64,000 nt of DNA from Micrasema longulum (Eukaryota; Arthropoda; Insecta; Trichoptera; Brachycentridae), in the NCBI GenBank assembly GCA_022494885.1, contig JAGVSM010003750.1:62001-126000 (forward strand). Direction: 5' to 3'. The notes beneath the pieces are model-generated. The model was not told the origin of the DNA and did no database searches. It saw only the letters and a list, made by a program, of their open reading frames with translations. Numbering within the stretch: position 1 is the first letter of the stretch; each line of letters begins with the position of its first letter. A program made the translations under genes and the position numbers. Positions 35,047-47,200 of the stretch are shown here, piece by piece.

Positions 35047-35287
35047 ACTCATAACAAAGATTCCAGAACAAATGACTGAAAACAATTGTTCAAACGAATG
35101 TATATTTCCCCATTGATCACTTAACTTAACCGTTCACACCTCTTCTTCTATAGTACCTCCGTATAACTATACTAAGCCTTTCTCGACGTGTTTCACAAAC
35201 CATTGTTGAGCTTATAACTACTAGCAAGACTTAGAGCTAAGTATCATACGCCCTAGACATGTGGTTGTGGATTCCCCTTGCGATGTC

Positions 35288-38200
35288 CTAGAAGCGATCC
35301 TTGGACGCGTGAACATCCGGGTCTAGTTCAGCCAGGTACTGCAGTTCCTGCAGCTCCTGGAACTTCTCGTGATCGCGGATGTGGGCGTAGTTGGCGGAGA
35401 GGCACATCAGGTAGTGGATCTGAAAAGGAAATTATGTTTATTTTAATTTATTAGGAAAAACAACAGATTACAAAAATTACAGAGAAGTATCAAAAGATTA
35501 CATGCCACTTAAAAAGGAGAAGTAATATAATTATTAAGGACTTAAGCTACAATAAGATAAGCACTGTAAAGAAGGAAAGGGGATGGGGCAGTTGGCAGGG
35601 AAAGGAATCTCCATCATTCCATGTTCCGTTGTCATGCTGCAAAATTACTTTGTCATGTCTCTCCTCGTATTGTGGCTGTATTTCCTTCAATACATGGCTC
35701 AAATGCATAAATTGTAGTCGATAGCGATCTCCTGTTATGGTTTTGTTGGGTTTGAGGAGCTCATAATAAACAACACCCAGCTGATCATGGAGCAGAGAAG
35801 AGATGATGATGATGATATTCGGTGATGTTTCAACAGAGCATAGTCGCCAGGATAAACTGGACAAAAATTCTATGCACTTCGGCTGCTGACTTTTTTTGAA
35901 AAAAGTAATGCATTGAATTATTTTTTTTCGCTGTGATTTTTTTTTTTTCCTTTCTAGCAGTAAAGATCTCATTTGTTTTATTATTATTATGTAGTGCCGT
36001 CTCTTATACAGAATATTTTTAAGTGAGATAAATTATTTTTTTATACATGTATTTCTTTTTTTTAAAAGAAAAAACATCTTTTTACTGTATTCTGTGTTAC
36101 TATAGTTTTGGGTCATTATTTTTATATTTGTATACGTTTATTTTAAATTGTTTGTAGGTACCTTATTTTTTAATTTAAAAATAAAACAGGCATTGAAGAG
36201 ATCCTGAGGGTCGGGGATGACATGTTGGCCTCTGCCCATACATCTTCCTCTGCCCTCCTTAATCTGCATAGTTTGTATTCTTTAGGAATATTTATAATAA
36301 CTTTCCTCTGACAGAGATTTTCCTGGGACTTTATAACAGTTGCGGGTGGATGGTGGGCATAAAAATCCCTCTCAATGTGAAAAAATATGCATGCCCAATG
36401 ATGGACCTTCACAACGAAGTTGGCTGTAGTATTTCTATTCTGTCTAACATCATTTGTCGGAAAACAGCGAGATAATATTCAAGTCCCTATTATGTAACCA
36501 CAGCGTATTGGTGTCCACTGTGCGATTTAGTGACAATGCTGTAAAATGGCAAATAATTACAGATTTCAAAAAATAAGTTATCGATCAATCAAACAACATA
36601 ATTTCACCAGTGGCATAAACAATACTAACCATGATCTAGTTAGTGAAATTAATACCGAATGTTCATTTTAAAAATCATGCTTACATTATTTGTACATATT
36701 TCCAATTATCTCAAAAACCTGCATCAAATAAAAACAATTTATTTACAATAAAAGCTGCGTGTTTTGCTGTCCAATATAAATTAATATTATATAAACATTC
36801 AAATTAAGAGCCCTGTGGCCGTATATTTAAATAAATAATTGTCCTGTTGAATGTTTTACTTAAAAAGACGAAAACAAGAAATGACAATCGGCAAAAGATT
36901 GAAACTGAAATATCCGTGAAACTGTAACAGAATGACAGGATGCTCGACACACTTTTTGATTGTTCCACTCAATAATTTGAATTGCAGAAGCGATGTTTTG
37001 AAATCAACTATGTAGGTACTATTGTAAAATTTATATTTGAGATCGGAGAAATGAGGCTTATTTTAAAAAATAATTTCCATTATATATTTAAAAAATGTTA
37101 ACCTATCCTAATTTATTGCACCATAACTTAACATGTTTTTTTAAAGAAATAAATGTTAAAAATAACATAAAAGGAATCACAATGCAGTGTCTTATGTACC
37201 ACTGGGTGTGTACGACAATAATGATTTGGACAATAAATACAGTGTTTAAGTCATCTGTAAGTATTATCGAACTCAATCTCAACAGGAGTTTTTATAATAG
37301 GCAAAGTGGTAATGTTACACGGTGCATAAGATGATCACTCGAGCCAATGACAGATGTATAGTCCTGTAAATACTTTAGTATTCATTTCTCCATACATTAA
37401 ATTTGACATTAATTTTATTCACTATGTTATATTTATCCAAAACTTACTACAGTAGAACTCTGTCCAAATCGTTTTCAGGAAATAAAAAATAAATGAGAAG
37501 TTATCCATTTAAATTTAATCGTGCAATTAACTATGCCAGACATGTTTAAGAAGTTTTTTAATGTAATTCCAATTCGCTGCATTATTTCAAAAGCTATAAA
37601 ATATGGCACTCATAAATCTGGATAATTGAAGTTTAACATTATTAACCCTTACGCTGCTACGCAGTTTTTCAAGAATCTAATCAGAAATCTTATTATTAAT
37701 ACATTTTAAAAATATTTTATCGAATACGTTGTTTTCCAAACACACTACTGTTTTAAAAATTAATAGCAATTCCAAGAAAAATCTTCCATTTCATAAATAT
37801 CTAATTCAAGCCCAGTGGAGTGAGCAAGATAGATAACTCGTGCCGCCCGCAACACATTCTCGTACAGCGGTTGTAAACCCTTTCTTAATTGAAAATAAAA
37901 ACAAACAAAAATGATCTCGCACAGCAATCTAAAGGCGCATTGTTTTAAAAGTTATTATTGAAACGACAGTATTATGATGGTTTTTTTGTTGATTGCGGGG
38001 CAAAGTGCCCTTATTATCAAACCTACCACTTCCATCAATGCATGCTAAACAAAATTTGAGTAAAATATATCTTGGAATTTGTTGCAACAGAGAGGGAACA
38101 CATTTTTGCCAAGGGAACATGGAAGTCTAGGCATTTACAGGACTTATGATCTGTTATTGGCTGTTTTAAATTGCCACTTTACACACTGCGAAATATTCAC

Positions 38201-41200
38201 CATTCATGGTTATTTTTTACATTACCTCAACTCTTGCATCTGTTGACTTTTGCAAACTAAAAGAGCTGAAACCTTTATTGAATTCGGCGAGTTTCATCTG
38301 AATAAATTATTTCACCTCCTAGGTAATGCCTAAAAATACTTTAAATTTTTTATGCAAGTTATTTTGATCAACAATATTTTGAGTATGTCCAAATGTTTGT
38401 ATGGAGTTATTTAGATTGAAACTTCATGATAACGGGTAAATGTACTAAGAAGTGATGTTATTTCTTGGTAGATGTTATAATATAATTTTAATTTAAAAAA
38501 TAATGTTTTCGTAAAACTGTCTCACAAATTGATATCACTTCCAAGAAAAATATTCCGTTTCACTAATAGCTAGTTCACGCATAATGGATTGAGCGAGATA
38601 GACAACAGTTGCTGAAATTACAAACAGCTGTGGTAAATTACATATTGTGTACATTTATATATATTTTTAATCTTACTTTGTTACTCTAACTGACAAGTTA
38701 ACTCTGCAAAGGGTCCTTTTTATTGTGAATAAATATACAAAGTATATCATTCAAAATGATAACGGATATTAAAAGTGATAAAGAAATAATAATACCTCAC
38801 CTAGAAACTTGGAAGCTTAGCAGCTCAACCTATTCCGAAAGTGAATTGGACAATAACGATCAACTTCTAAGTGATAGTGATGATAGTTTATATGACTCTT
38901 ATGAAGAGCTCAAAATCTAAGAAGCATTTCTGAAATATTTTTGGATCAAGATCGAGCTGATATACTTTATTTACCACAATTACGTTTTGTTTGTAGAATA
39001 GTTTCTAGAATTGAGTTTGTATAGTAATAATTACGTTTTGTTTGTAGAGTAATAATTACTACCTAATGAACAGCTAAAACGTTTTAATTTCACATTACTG
39101 TAGGTACCCATTACAATAAATCAACAAATGATTTTTTTAATATTCAAACGTCCTAATTGACAATCATTTAGGTTCCATGGTGAATTATTTTTATATTTTA
39201 TGGCTCTTTACTTATTTGTTTATATTCTTAATTACGGGGTTTTCCGGTGATATAGGGACCTTACTAGATAAGAGTTATTATATTAAAGGATAAGTATTCA
39301 ATTAGTTATTCATTACGGAAATACATCAATATTTTTGTAATCACTGGATCGGGTATAATAGCAGGGAAGACACAAAATATAATTATTTTTCTCAAATATC
39401 ATAATATAAGTGTGATTAAAAATTCTAAATATTAAAATGATTTATTTCACTGTTTTTGCAATGTAAAAAATTCCCTGTTTCCGGTCCCGGCTAGCTAGAA
39501 GTTTCCTGTGTTTAGTCGTTTCTCTTTTTTTAAAAGCACTGCAAATTTAAACATCATAAGTAAATGTATAACGAGGAAATTTAGTTGTTTAAAAAAAAAT
39601 ATATTTGTTAATAAACTATTAAACAAAGCTTTTTTTTCAATTTTTATGTATCGTATTATCGGCGCTACGATTTTTTAAAATTTTGTATTTCCGAAATAAA
39701 TCCACGTGTGACGTCGCAAGTTCTCTTCCGCTTCTTCTTGATTTGTTCTGTTGATTGCTCCATTGACGATTAGCAAACCGGAAATCTTCCACAACCCTCT
39801 TATCATTGGTTGATTCATATGAACAAGTGACGTCGTTCAAAGTAGTAGTTTTTATTAAAATATTTTATATTATTTTTTATTAATTTTCAAGAAACTTTGC
39901 TGTACAATTTAATGCTCGAATTTTTACCGCGCGTAAGAAAACATTTTTTGTATTAAATTTTCCGTAGGGCTGAAATAGGTACGAAACTGAATAATAACCC
40001 GTCGAATAAGTAATTTTTATGTTTTGAAAATGTTTTATACCACTGACGGTTAAGTGCAACAAGCAGTTCCCGAATTCATTTACCCTTTTGGGGATTATGA
40101 CGTCAGCATCAGTCTAGTTAGAACTTTATGATAGGGATTAACAACAACGATATATCGTTGTTTAGCAGTCTAAGGGTTAAAAAACATAAATTTCAAAAAT
40201 AATCAGGACATAAAAGGTACTCGTAAATCCCACCAAGCCACTTTTTGTGGTTTGTTGGTCAGAATAATATTTCTTATCAAATAATATACGAACGAGGCGG
40301 CCTTGTGGTGTATGGGTAAGACTCTTGTCTCAATCAACTTCCGGGTTCTATTCCCAGAGAAGGCACAAATTCCTAAAGCGATTTATCACAATCTTGAACA
40401 TCTTGTAAGTATTTAAAAATAAAGTAAATACTTCACATATATTTTACATCAATAACAATTAGGCAATAACAGGCAATATGGTAAATGATACAGGGTGTAA
40501 AGGTCATAGTTCCTGTAAATAAAATGCTTAGATTCCCCTATCAAAAAATATAACTTACCAAGCTTAAAATAACAAGGAAGCACGCCACTGTGGCCAATAT
40601 GAACATGACCTCGGCTTTCTCCACATAATCCTTGCAGAACAACTTGACCTCCTGAGCCTCGCAGACCGTCATGTCTTCGGGCCTGGCGCTGGACGGGAAC
40701 AGGAAGGAGAACTGCTTGAAGTCGATGCAGTCGCGGCCTTCCTGGACAAGCGAGTTGGAGCAGAGCATCCAGAACATGGTGAACAAGAAAGTGACCAGCA
40801 CAAGGAAGCAGAGAAGGATCAGCCACACAAAGGTGAGGATATACGTGATGCCCATAAACTAGAACAAAAAAATACAAATTATTTGTTTTATTTTTTTGTA
40901 TACTCACATGGATTTAGTCAAATCATGGAGCAAAAAGATGCCCTCAACCACCCTCTCACGGAGACATGAGTTTTGGGATCTTATGATGTATTTTATATAA
41001 AAGATTCATAATTTGTATTGATGATGGTGCAATTTTATTGTTCTTCCGACATCTAAGTCGAGTATTTCCACATATTATTTGTGTTTTGATTTAACCAAGA
41101 ACTAGGTTAGGAACAAGGAAGGCTAAATATACACTGTTTTTGTTTGCATCCTGTTTTATACGCACTAACATTATACTTAAATAAATCAAATACAAAGTGA

Positions 41201-44200
41201 CGTTACAAACGAACTTCATGGTTCAAATCTGCGCATGCTTTGGCAATGGCTGGAGCATGCATATTGTCTTCTCCCTCCAACGCATGATTCACCGGTATAA
41301 AGTGTAATCTATCTCGATCAAATCTAAGTTTTAGCAGATATGGGATTTTTCATACAAAAAAGATTGTGCAAAACTGTATATGCATGGTGACGATTGTGCA
41401 TGCGTAGAGAAGATGAGAAAATCGCCGGCTAGATTTGATCTTGCTGGATCTTTTGGCGCTGTATTGAATATAAAGTTGTTCAAGTATAATGTGAATGAAT
41501 CCCTAATTCTTTGCATTACATATTTTTACTATCAATTACTAATTTATTTACATGTGTTATACTTGGCAGTGCACTTAAGCACATACGAAGGAACCGCCTC
41601 TGTTACAAATTAAAAAACTGTCACAGTGCAGTTAGTTAAGTGGCTGAAATTACAGTAAAATATTTACGTTAATATCCGATTAGTTACGACTCACATGATG
41701 TGTCTGGACATGGCATTTTCAGGTTAAAGCCCTCTCTACCGCACCTTGTTTCCATCTTCCAGTATAATTATAACTAACAGATAATGTCCCCAAAATGGAA
41801 ATATTTGAGTTCACGAGAAAAACACGGGTGCTTATTTTTATTTTATTTAGAAGAAATGAGTATAACTCGATTGACTTACGATAGCGCAGGATATCCGGCC
41901 TCCAACTCTAGCTCTCCAGGCACGGTACACCTTGTGGCGGGTGGCACCCGTGGCTAGACAACCGAGGCATAGCAGCATGAGCCCCAGGGCCCCCATACAT
42001 GCTCCTCCCACCACGCACACCATCTGGACTGCCTCCACCCTGGAAATTCATTTAAAAGTTTCAATGTGGGTGCTTAATTTCTAATATTTGTATTACTTAG
42101 GAGTAGAGATCAATACACAACAAGCTTCTGACTTTTTACTAATAATAAGTTTTTCTTTTTGATTTTTTTGTTTTTAAAAGAACAAATTGTTGTTTTTTTT
42201 TACAATTTTTTTCATTGCTTAATTACAATTTTGTAAAAGGTTCATTGAACCGTAAATAAATCACTTAAGTCTATTGTGAAACAATACAAAATAAAAATGG
42301 TAGTTTAATAAATAATGCATTTAAAAGGTTCATTATCAACATTGTTACTCCCTTGTCAGCACCTAATGGTGCATAGGGCCCTAGACTGGTACTCCAATCG
42401 CAGCACATCTTGATATATTTTTTGAACATAATGATAAAACAACTAGTTTTGCACTTCAGGTGACAGTACAGGGATTATAAGATATTTCAGCGAAAATACA
42501 TCTTTGATATTCATTGCAATAGAGGGAAAACATTTATGACAATGACAGGTCATTAACCCAAAAATTGAGAAAAAAAAGGTGAGAACACAAAAATTTTATG
42601 TTATTTTTATCAAGCCTGGGTGTTCTGTGTTATAATTCACCACTGCAATTGGGCCTCCTGGCCTGTTGTGGTGTAAAAAATAAAATAAAATAAAAAAAAG
42701 GTATTCAAAAATTTAAAAATTGCCTAGACTTCCATATTTGACTACAATTTTTTTTTTCCTTAATGTTGAATAAATAAAAGTTTTCATAATTTCCTAGGAG
42801 ACGGAATTCAGTCTTCAGCTAAAAACATTTACACATACTCAAAATATTGTAAAAACCGTAATTTCATAAAAAAATGGTAGTTACAACCATATAAGAAATT
42901 GAACCCTAAACCTTCTGCATGGTAAGCAAATATACCAACCACTAGGCGGATAAAAGGTTAATAGGCAAAGAAAATTTGTTCTCTTCTTTCTAGCTCGTCT
43001 ACTTTACAAGGCATGAGTTTTCTAGTCCTGGATTGATGACAGTTCTTGTCTGAAATACGGACGACTCACATAAGTTGGCTGCCAATAAATGCCAAGAGGC
43101 TGTTCGTGCCATGAACAGCTTAACATATTTAAGGTCAATGTAACCAATTTAATGTCAGATTGCTGCACCGGATTACAAAAAGGTTAATGACTTGCTACAG
43201 GTTATGCAGTGAATCAAATATGAAAAAATATTTTTATCTCTGTTCTTGATGGTTAGTATATTTTTTTCTTGTATACATATATATTAGGTTCCATTAATTT
43301 AGTAACCAGCAAATCCGCAATTTGTTAACCTTAAAACAGTCTTTTGCCTAGTTGGGCGGCAAATTGTGAATTGGAAATGTTTTTAAAATATCTACATTTA
43401 CGCGTATTGTTTTCATTCTTTCATTTTATTTAAAAATATAATAAATACAGTGAAAACCTAGAAAGTAAGTTCCAGCAGAAAAAAAAATACTGTGAAAAAC
43501 TCTTTGCACAATCTTTTGTATTCCCTTCATAAAAGGGTGTTGCTTGCGATGTGATTTTTGTGTTCGGAATTTTCATCACAAAACGAGCACAAAGATTTAA
43601 AAATTAAGTTTTTCATGAAGACGTGATCTTGAAATTCGGGAAAATTCAGAAAAAAACAGCGGAAATTTAAAACTTTCGATTTTCTTTCATTTTTTCTGCG
43701 AACCAGTTATCACTAATCTAAGATGAACGTCCTTTTCGCTTGTCGTCATGCACATTATCACGACCTTCATTGAACTGTCGTCTACTTACTATTCTCAGAT
43801 CTGTTGATAGATGTGTACTGGTTTAATGTTCTTCGCATTAAGGAAATGAATTAAAGACCGTACCTCACAAGCAGCGGGATTTTCAATTTTATTCGACATT
43901 TTAAACAAGCACCATGAAGCATACATAACAGTCAGCCAACTCAAAATAGCGTCAACTCCTTCTCAATAGGTCAGGGTAAGTACTGCGCATACGCAAAAGT
44001 GCGATCGCAGCGCTGCGATGACTTGACTTGACACAAATTTACGGGGCTATAATTGGAAGCTCTATCATCCTCAATTCCAAGAAAAACTTCCTTTCCAGCA
44101 GGGTAGTTTCAGACTGGAATAAATTGCCAAGCCTAGTTATCCATTCCATTTCGATAAACCAATTAAAAAACCGTTTGGATGCTTTTTTGAAGGAAGAAGA

Positions 44201-47200
44201 ACGCAGACAAAAAGCAGTACACGAGATACAGGCGCATCAGCAAAGGCTGTCTGCCTATAATGAATAATAATAATAATAAATGAAACTTGCATTCTGAATA
44301 TTCTGGTATGTAAATTTTTAATATAAATAAATAAATCAAATAAGGTCCGAGGAAGTGTACATAGAATAAGAAAGTATATCAGTTACCATATGTGTCTCTG
44401 GTGAAATACTTCATCCAGCATGAGAATGGAGAAGGATGCACCTCGGTACATGGTGGCACAGAAGACTCCCACCCCCAAGCAGCACATGATGGTGGCTATG
44501 AGGGTGGCATACGGTATCCGCGTCATACATGACTGACAGGCGTCCCCTGAAATAATCAATACATTATTAGAGGCTTGCACTCAACACCGCAAGATATAGA
44601 ATAAATTTGGTTTATTTGTGAGTTTTTCATTCATTTGAGGAATTACACTAACATGCTAATCTCACTATACACCTTCACCGTAGAACGAGAAATGGAGGTG
44701 ATTTCAGGCTTCCTAAGGTGAGACTGACTGGAAAGCTGGAGGCATCTCCACTTTTCGAGCGAAATGTAATTTGTATATTAGGGATAGCGATAATTAATTT
44801 GTGCAAAATGTAGATTTTTAGATATATTTAATTTAGGTATTTTTTTATTTTATTCAGGAAACAAACAGTACAATTTTATATTTTAAGAGTATACAAAATT
44901 AGACTTCATTCTAATGGACCAGTGAAGTTTCCATATTACAATACATACTTAAGTTATCAATTCACTATTTTTATTATTTCAAGTACAATAATAATATTAT
45001 AAGGGGAAAAAAACAAAACCGAAAGTATTTAAAATATTAAATTAAAATTGAAATACAGTCAAACTCGGTTATAACGATCACGGAAATAGCGAGATCTCGG
45101 ATGTAACGAGGAAACATTAGTTGACATTTTAGTTCATGGTTTTCCCCATTCACTGTTATAATGAGCTACTTCTCAGACATACCGAACAAAAATACTGTCA
45201 AAAGTTACACAAAAAATCTTCAATTGTTATAAACATCATTCTCGAAATAAGAACCTAAGTCATAAAATCCAAACGGTTGGCTAACGTAAAGAATAAATAC
45301 CGCCGCGCGCTGAGATCGAATTATGTTTATGATAGCTATGTAAGTGTCTAAGTACCTAATTGAATTTTTCGCTGACAATATTGAAAAATGAACACACATG
45401 GTTTTTTAAAATTCCAAGCTTTGTGAACTTAGTAAGTGTCGGTTCAGCACATTGCTACAATTTACAGCTGCTTTTGTAGTTTATGAATGACATGCTTGTT
45501 TCGGGGGTTTTTATGTTTTTTTTTTAGATTTTTTAATGTTCTAGGCTTATTTCAATACACAATAAACATTACAAGTGGGTGATATCAAATGAGTTCTAGA
45601 CGAGATCAGTTAAAACCTAACCCCTATAAAAAAATCTATATGAATTATATGTACACATACGTATTTACTTGTTTACTCAGTGACAATGTGCAATAGCGAT
45701 TGTATAAAAAAAACCTGTCTCTGGTATAACGAGTATAGCTTATAACGAGCGAATTCAAGTGGTCCCATCTTCCTCGTAATAACCAAGTTTTACTGTAATT
45801 AAAAACACGCTCAAAGAAAATTACAAGAAAAAACTATATTCAAAGTAACTCAAAAACAATGGGCGAAAAAGTTATGTTATAAGTATCGAATCAGTATAAT
45901 TTACATCAGTGAATGTAATATTAGGAATGAGAAAACATATGTACTTTAAATTGAATAAGTAATAATAAAAAAACATGCTCAAATGCAAAAAAAACATTTA
46001 CAGAAATGAAAAAAAAAATATTTCAAGAAATTTTAAAAATAACATTAAGTCGAATTATTAATTATATAGTTATACTAATAAGTCAATTAAAGTTAATCTG
46101 TAAATTTACCATATAAACGTGAAAGGTGTATAGTGGGTTTTGAATGTTAGTGAAATTAGTGCCCTGATGAAACCGGTATTTTTATTATTACGATGGATAA
46201 CTTACATAGCACCATTTTTGTAATATAATACCTCAAGAGCGCTTTACAAAGTGATTCTGTGAATAAATATATAATATTTTAACTTAAAATTTGTAATTTA
46301 AGTAAAACAATTTACTTTGCTATTACATGCAACGGATTTATTCAAATGATTTAGAAAACAAGTGGGTTTTAAATTTTATCCGAAACGTTAGTTCACTCTC
46401 ACAGTTTCGCACTCCATGCCACAGGGCCTGCGACAAAAAATTGTGTTTTCCCATTTTTTCGGGAGTCACTTCACTGTTACAGTGAATATTTATGTAATTT
46501 TAGTGATAAGTTAACTCAATATCAGATGAATGTTCTCTAGATTCAGATTTTGTTTGTCTCTCTAACTTCTTTTGAGTTAAGTTCACAGTGTAAAAAGGTG
46601 TTTCTTTAGCTAGTCTTCTTTGTTTATTCTCAAATATAGAAATATTTTTAAAAAAAAAGTATATTGTTAAGTGTCCTCGGCACGGTTAACCCCAGTGAGT
46701 TCACATTTTTTTTATTAATAATTACAGTTATTGAAAAAATATGATTAAATAAAATAAATAAATAAATTGTAAAAGCCGATTCTTTTTAAAACGGAGACAT
46801 CTGACATTGAACTAGCTAAAGCTACAAAACCACATGTAGCTTTCTTCAAATTTGTTTTTGCATTTTGTAATGCATTAGCACTCAAAAACGCAGTATGATC
46901 CACTGGGCAAAACTAGTATACTTTGGATATACTTCACTATATTACTGTGACTCGTGACTTATGTCACTGTTTTAGTGAATTATTTTAGTTTTTGAGTACG
47001 ATATAAAAACAATTAGCTCCATCTTGTGGCCATTAAAAGGAACTTGGAGTTAATTCACCATTATACCGAAGGATATAGAGTAAGTATGTCCTTTAGTCGG
47101 TAAAAATCATATTTTTCAAAGCTTGGAGTTACACCACTATTATAGTAAACAACACAAGTATAGACTACCTACATACAAAAAATCATTTCCAAAATTATTT

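Larger units (their letters stand above)
29548..35287. other. Convergent intergenic region between PLK4 and M6
   Basis: It holds the 3' UTR of PLK4 on the left and that of M6 on the right; exact ends could not be set. Between them are one unrecognised small ORF, family C fragments (30245-30400, 31010-31085), two inverted-repeat elements and a family A SINE. The remainder shows nothing recognisable. Confidence 0.6.
37646..40176. mobile_element. Degenerate piggyBac-like element with TTAA target sites
   Basis: The left end (CCCTTACGCTGCTA) and the reverse complement of the right end (CCCTTAGACTGCTA) match, and TTAA flanks both (37642-37645 and 40177-40180). CCCTT termini and TTAA duplication are piggyBac hallmarks. 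A 54-codon frame at 38757-38921 with an acidic, Ser/Asp-rich end (LLSDSDDSLYDSYEE) resembles the acidic N-terminus of such transposases. The rest of the transposase is not seen. A family C repeat (38075-38412) is nested inside. The element lies in the last M6 intron. Confidence 0.65.

Noticed and set aside
36170..36412. 80-codon frame (-) in the last M6 intron
   Set aside because: No recognised domain; it lies upstream of a mariner fragment and may be transposon-derived or chance.
40449..40907. 152-codon open frame (-) over M6 exon 4
   Set aside because: It is an out-of-frame shadow of the real M6 exon 40559-40858, whose frame has the membrane helices and cysteine pattern.
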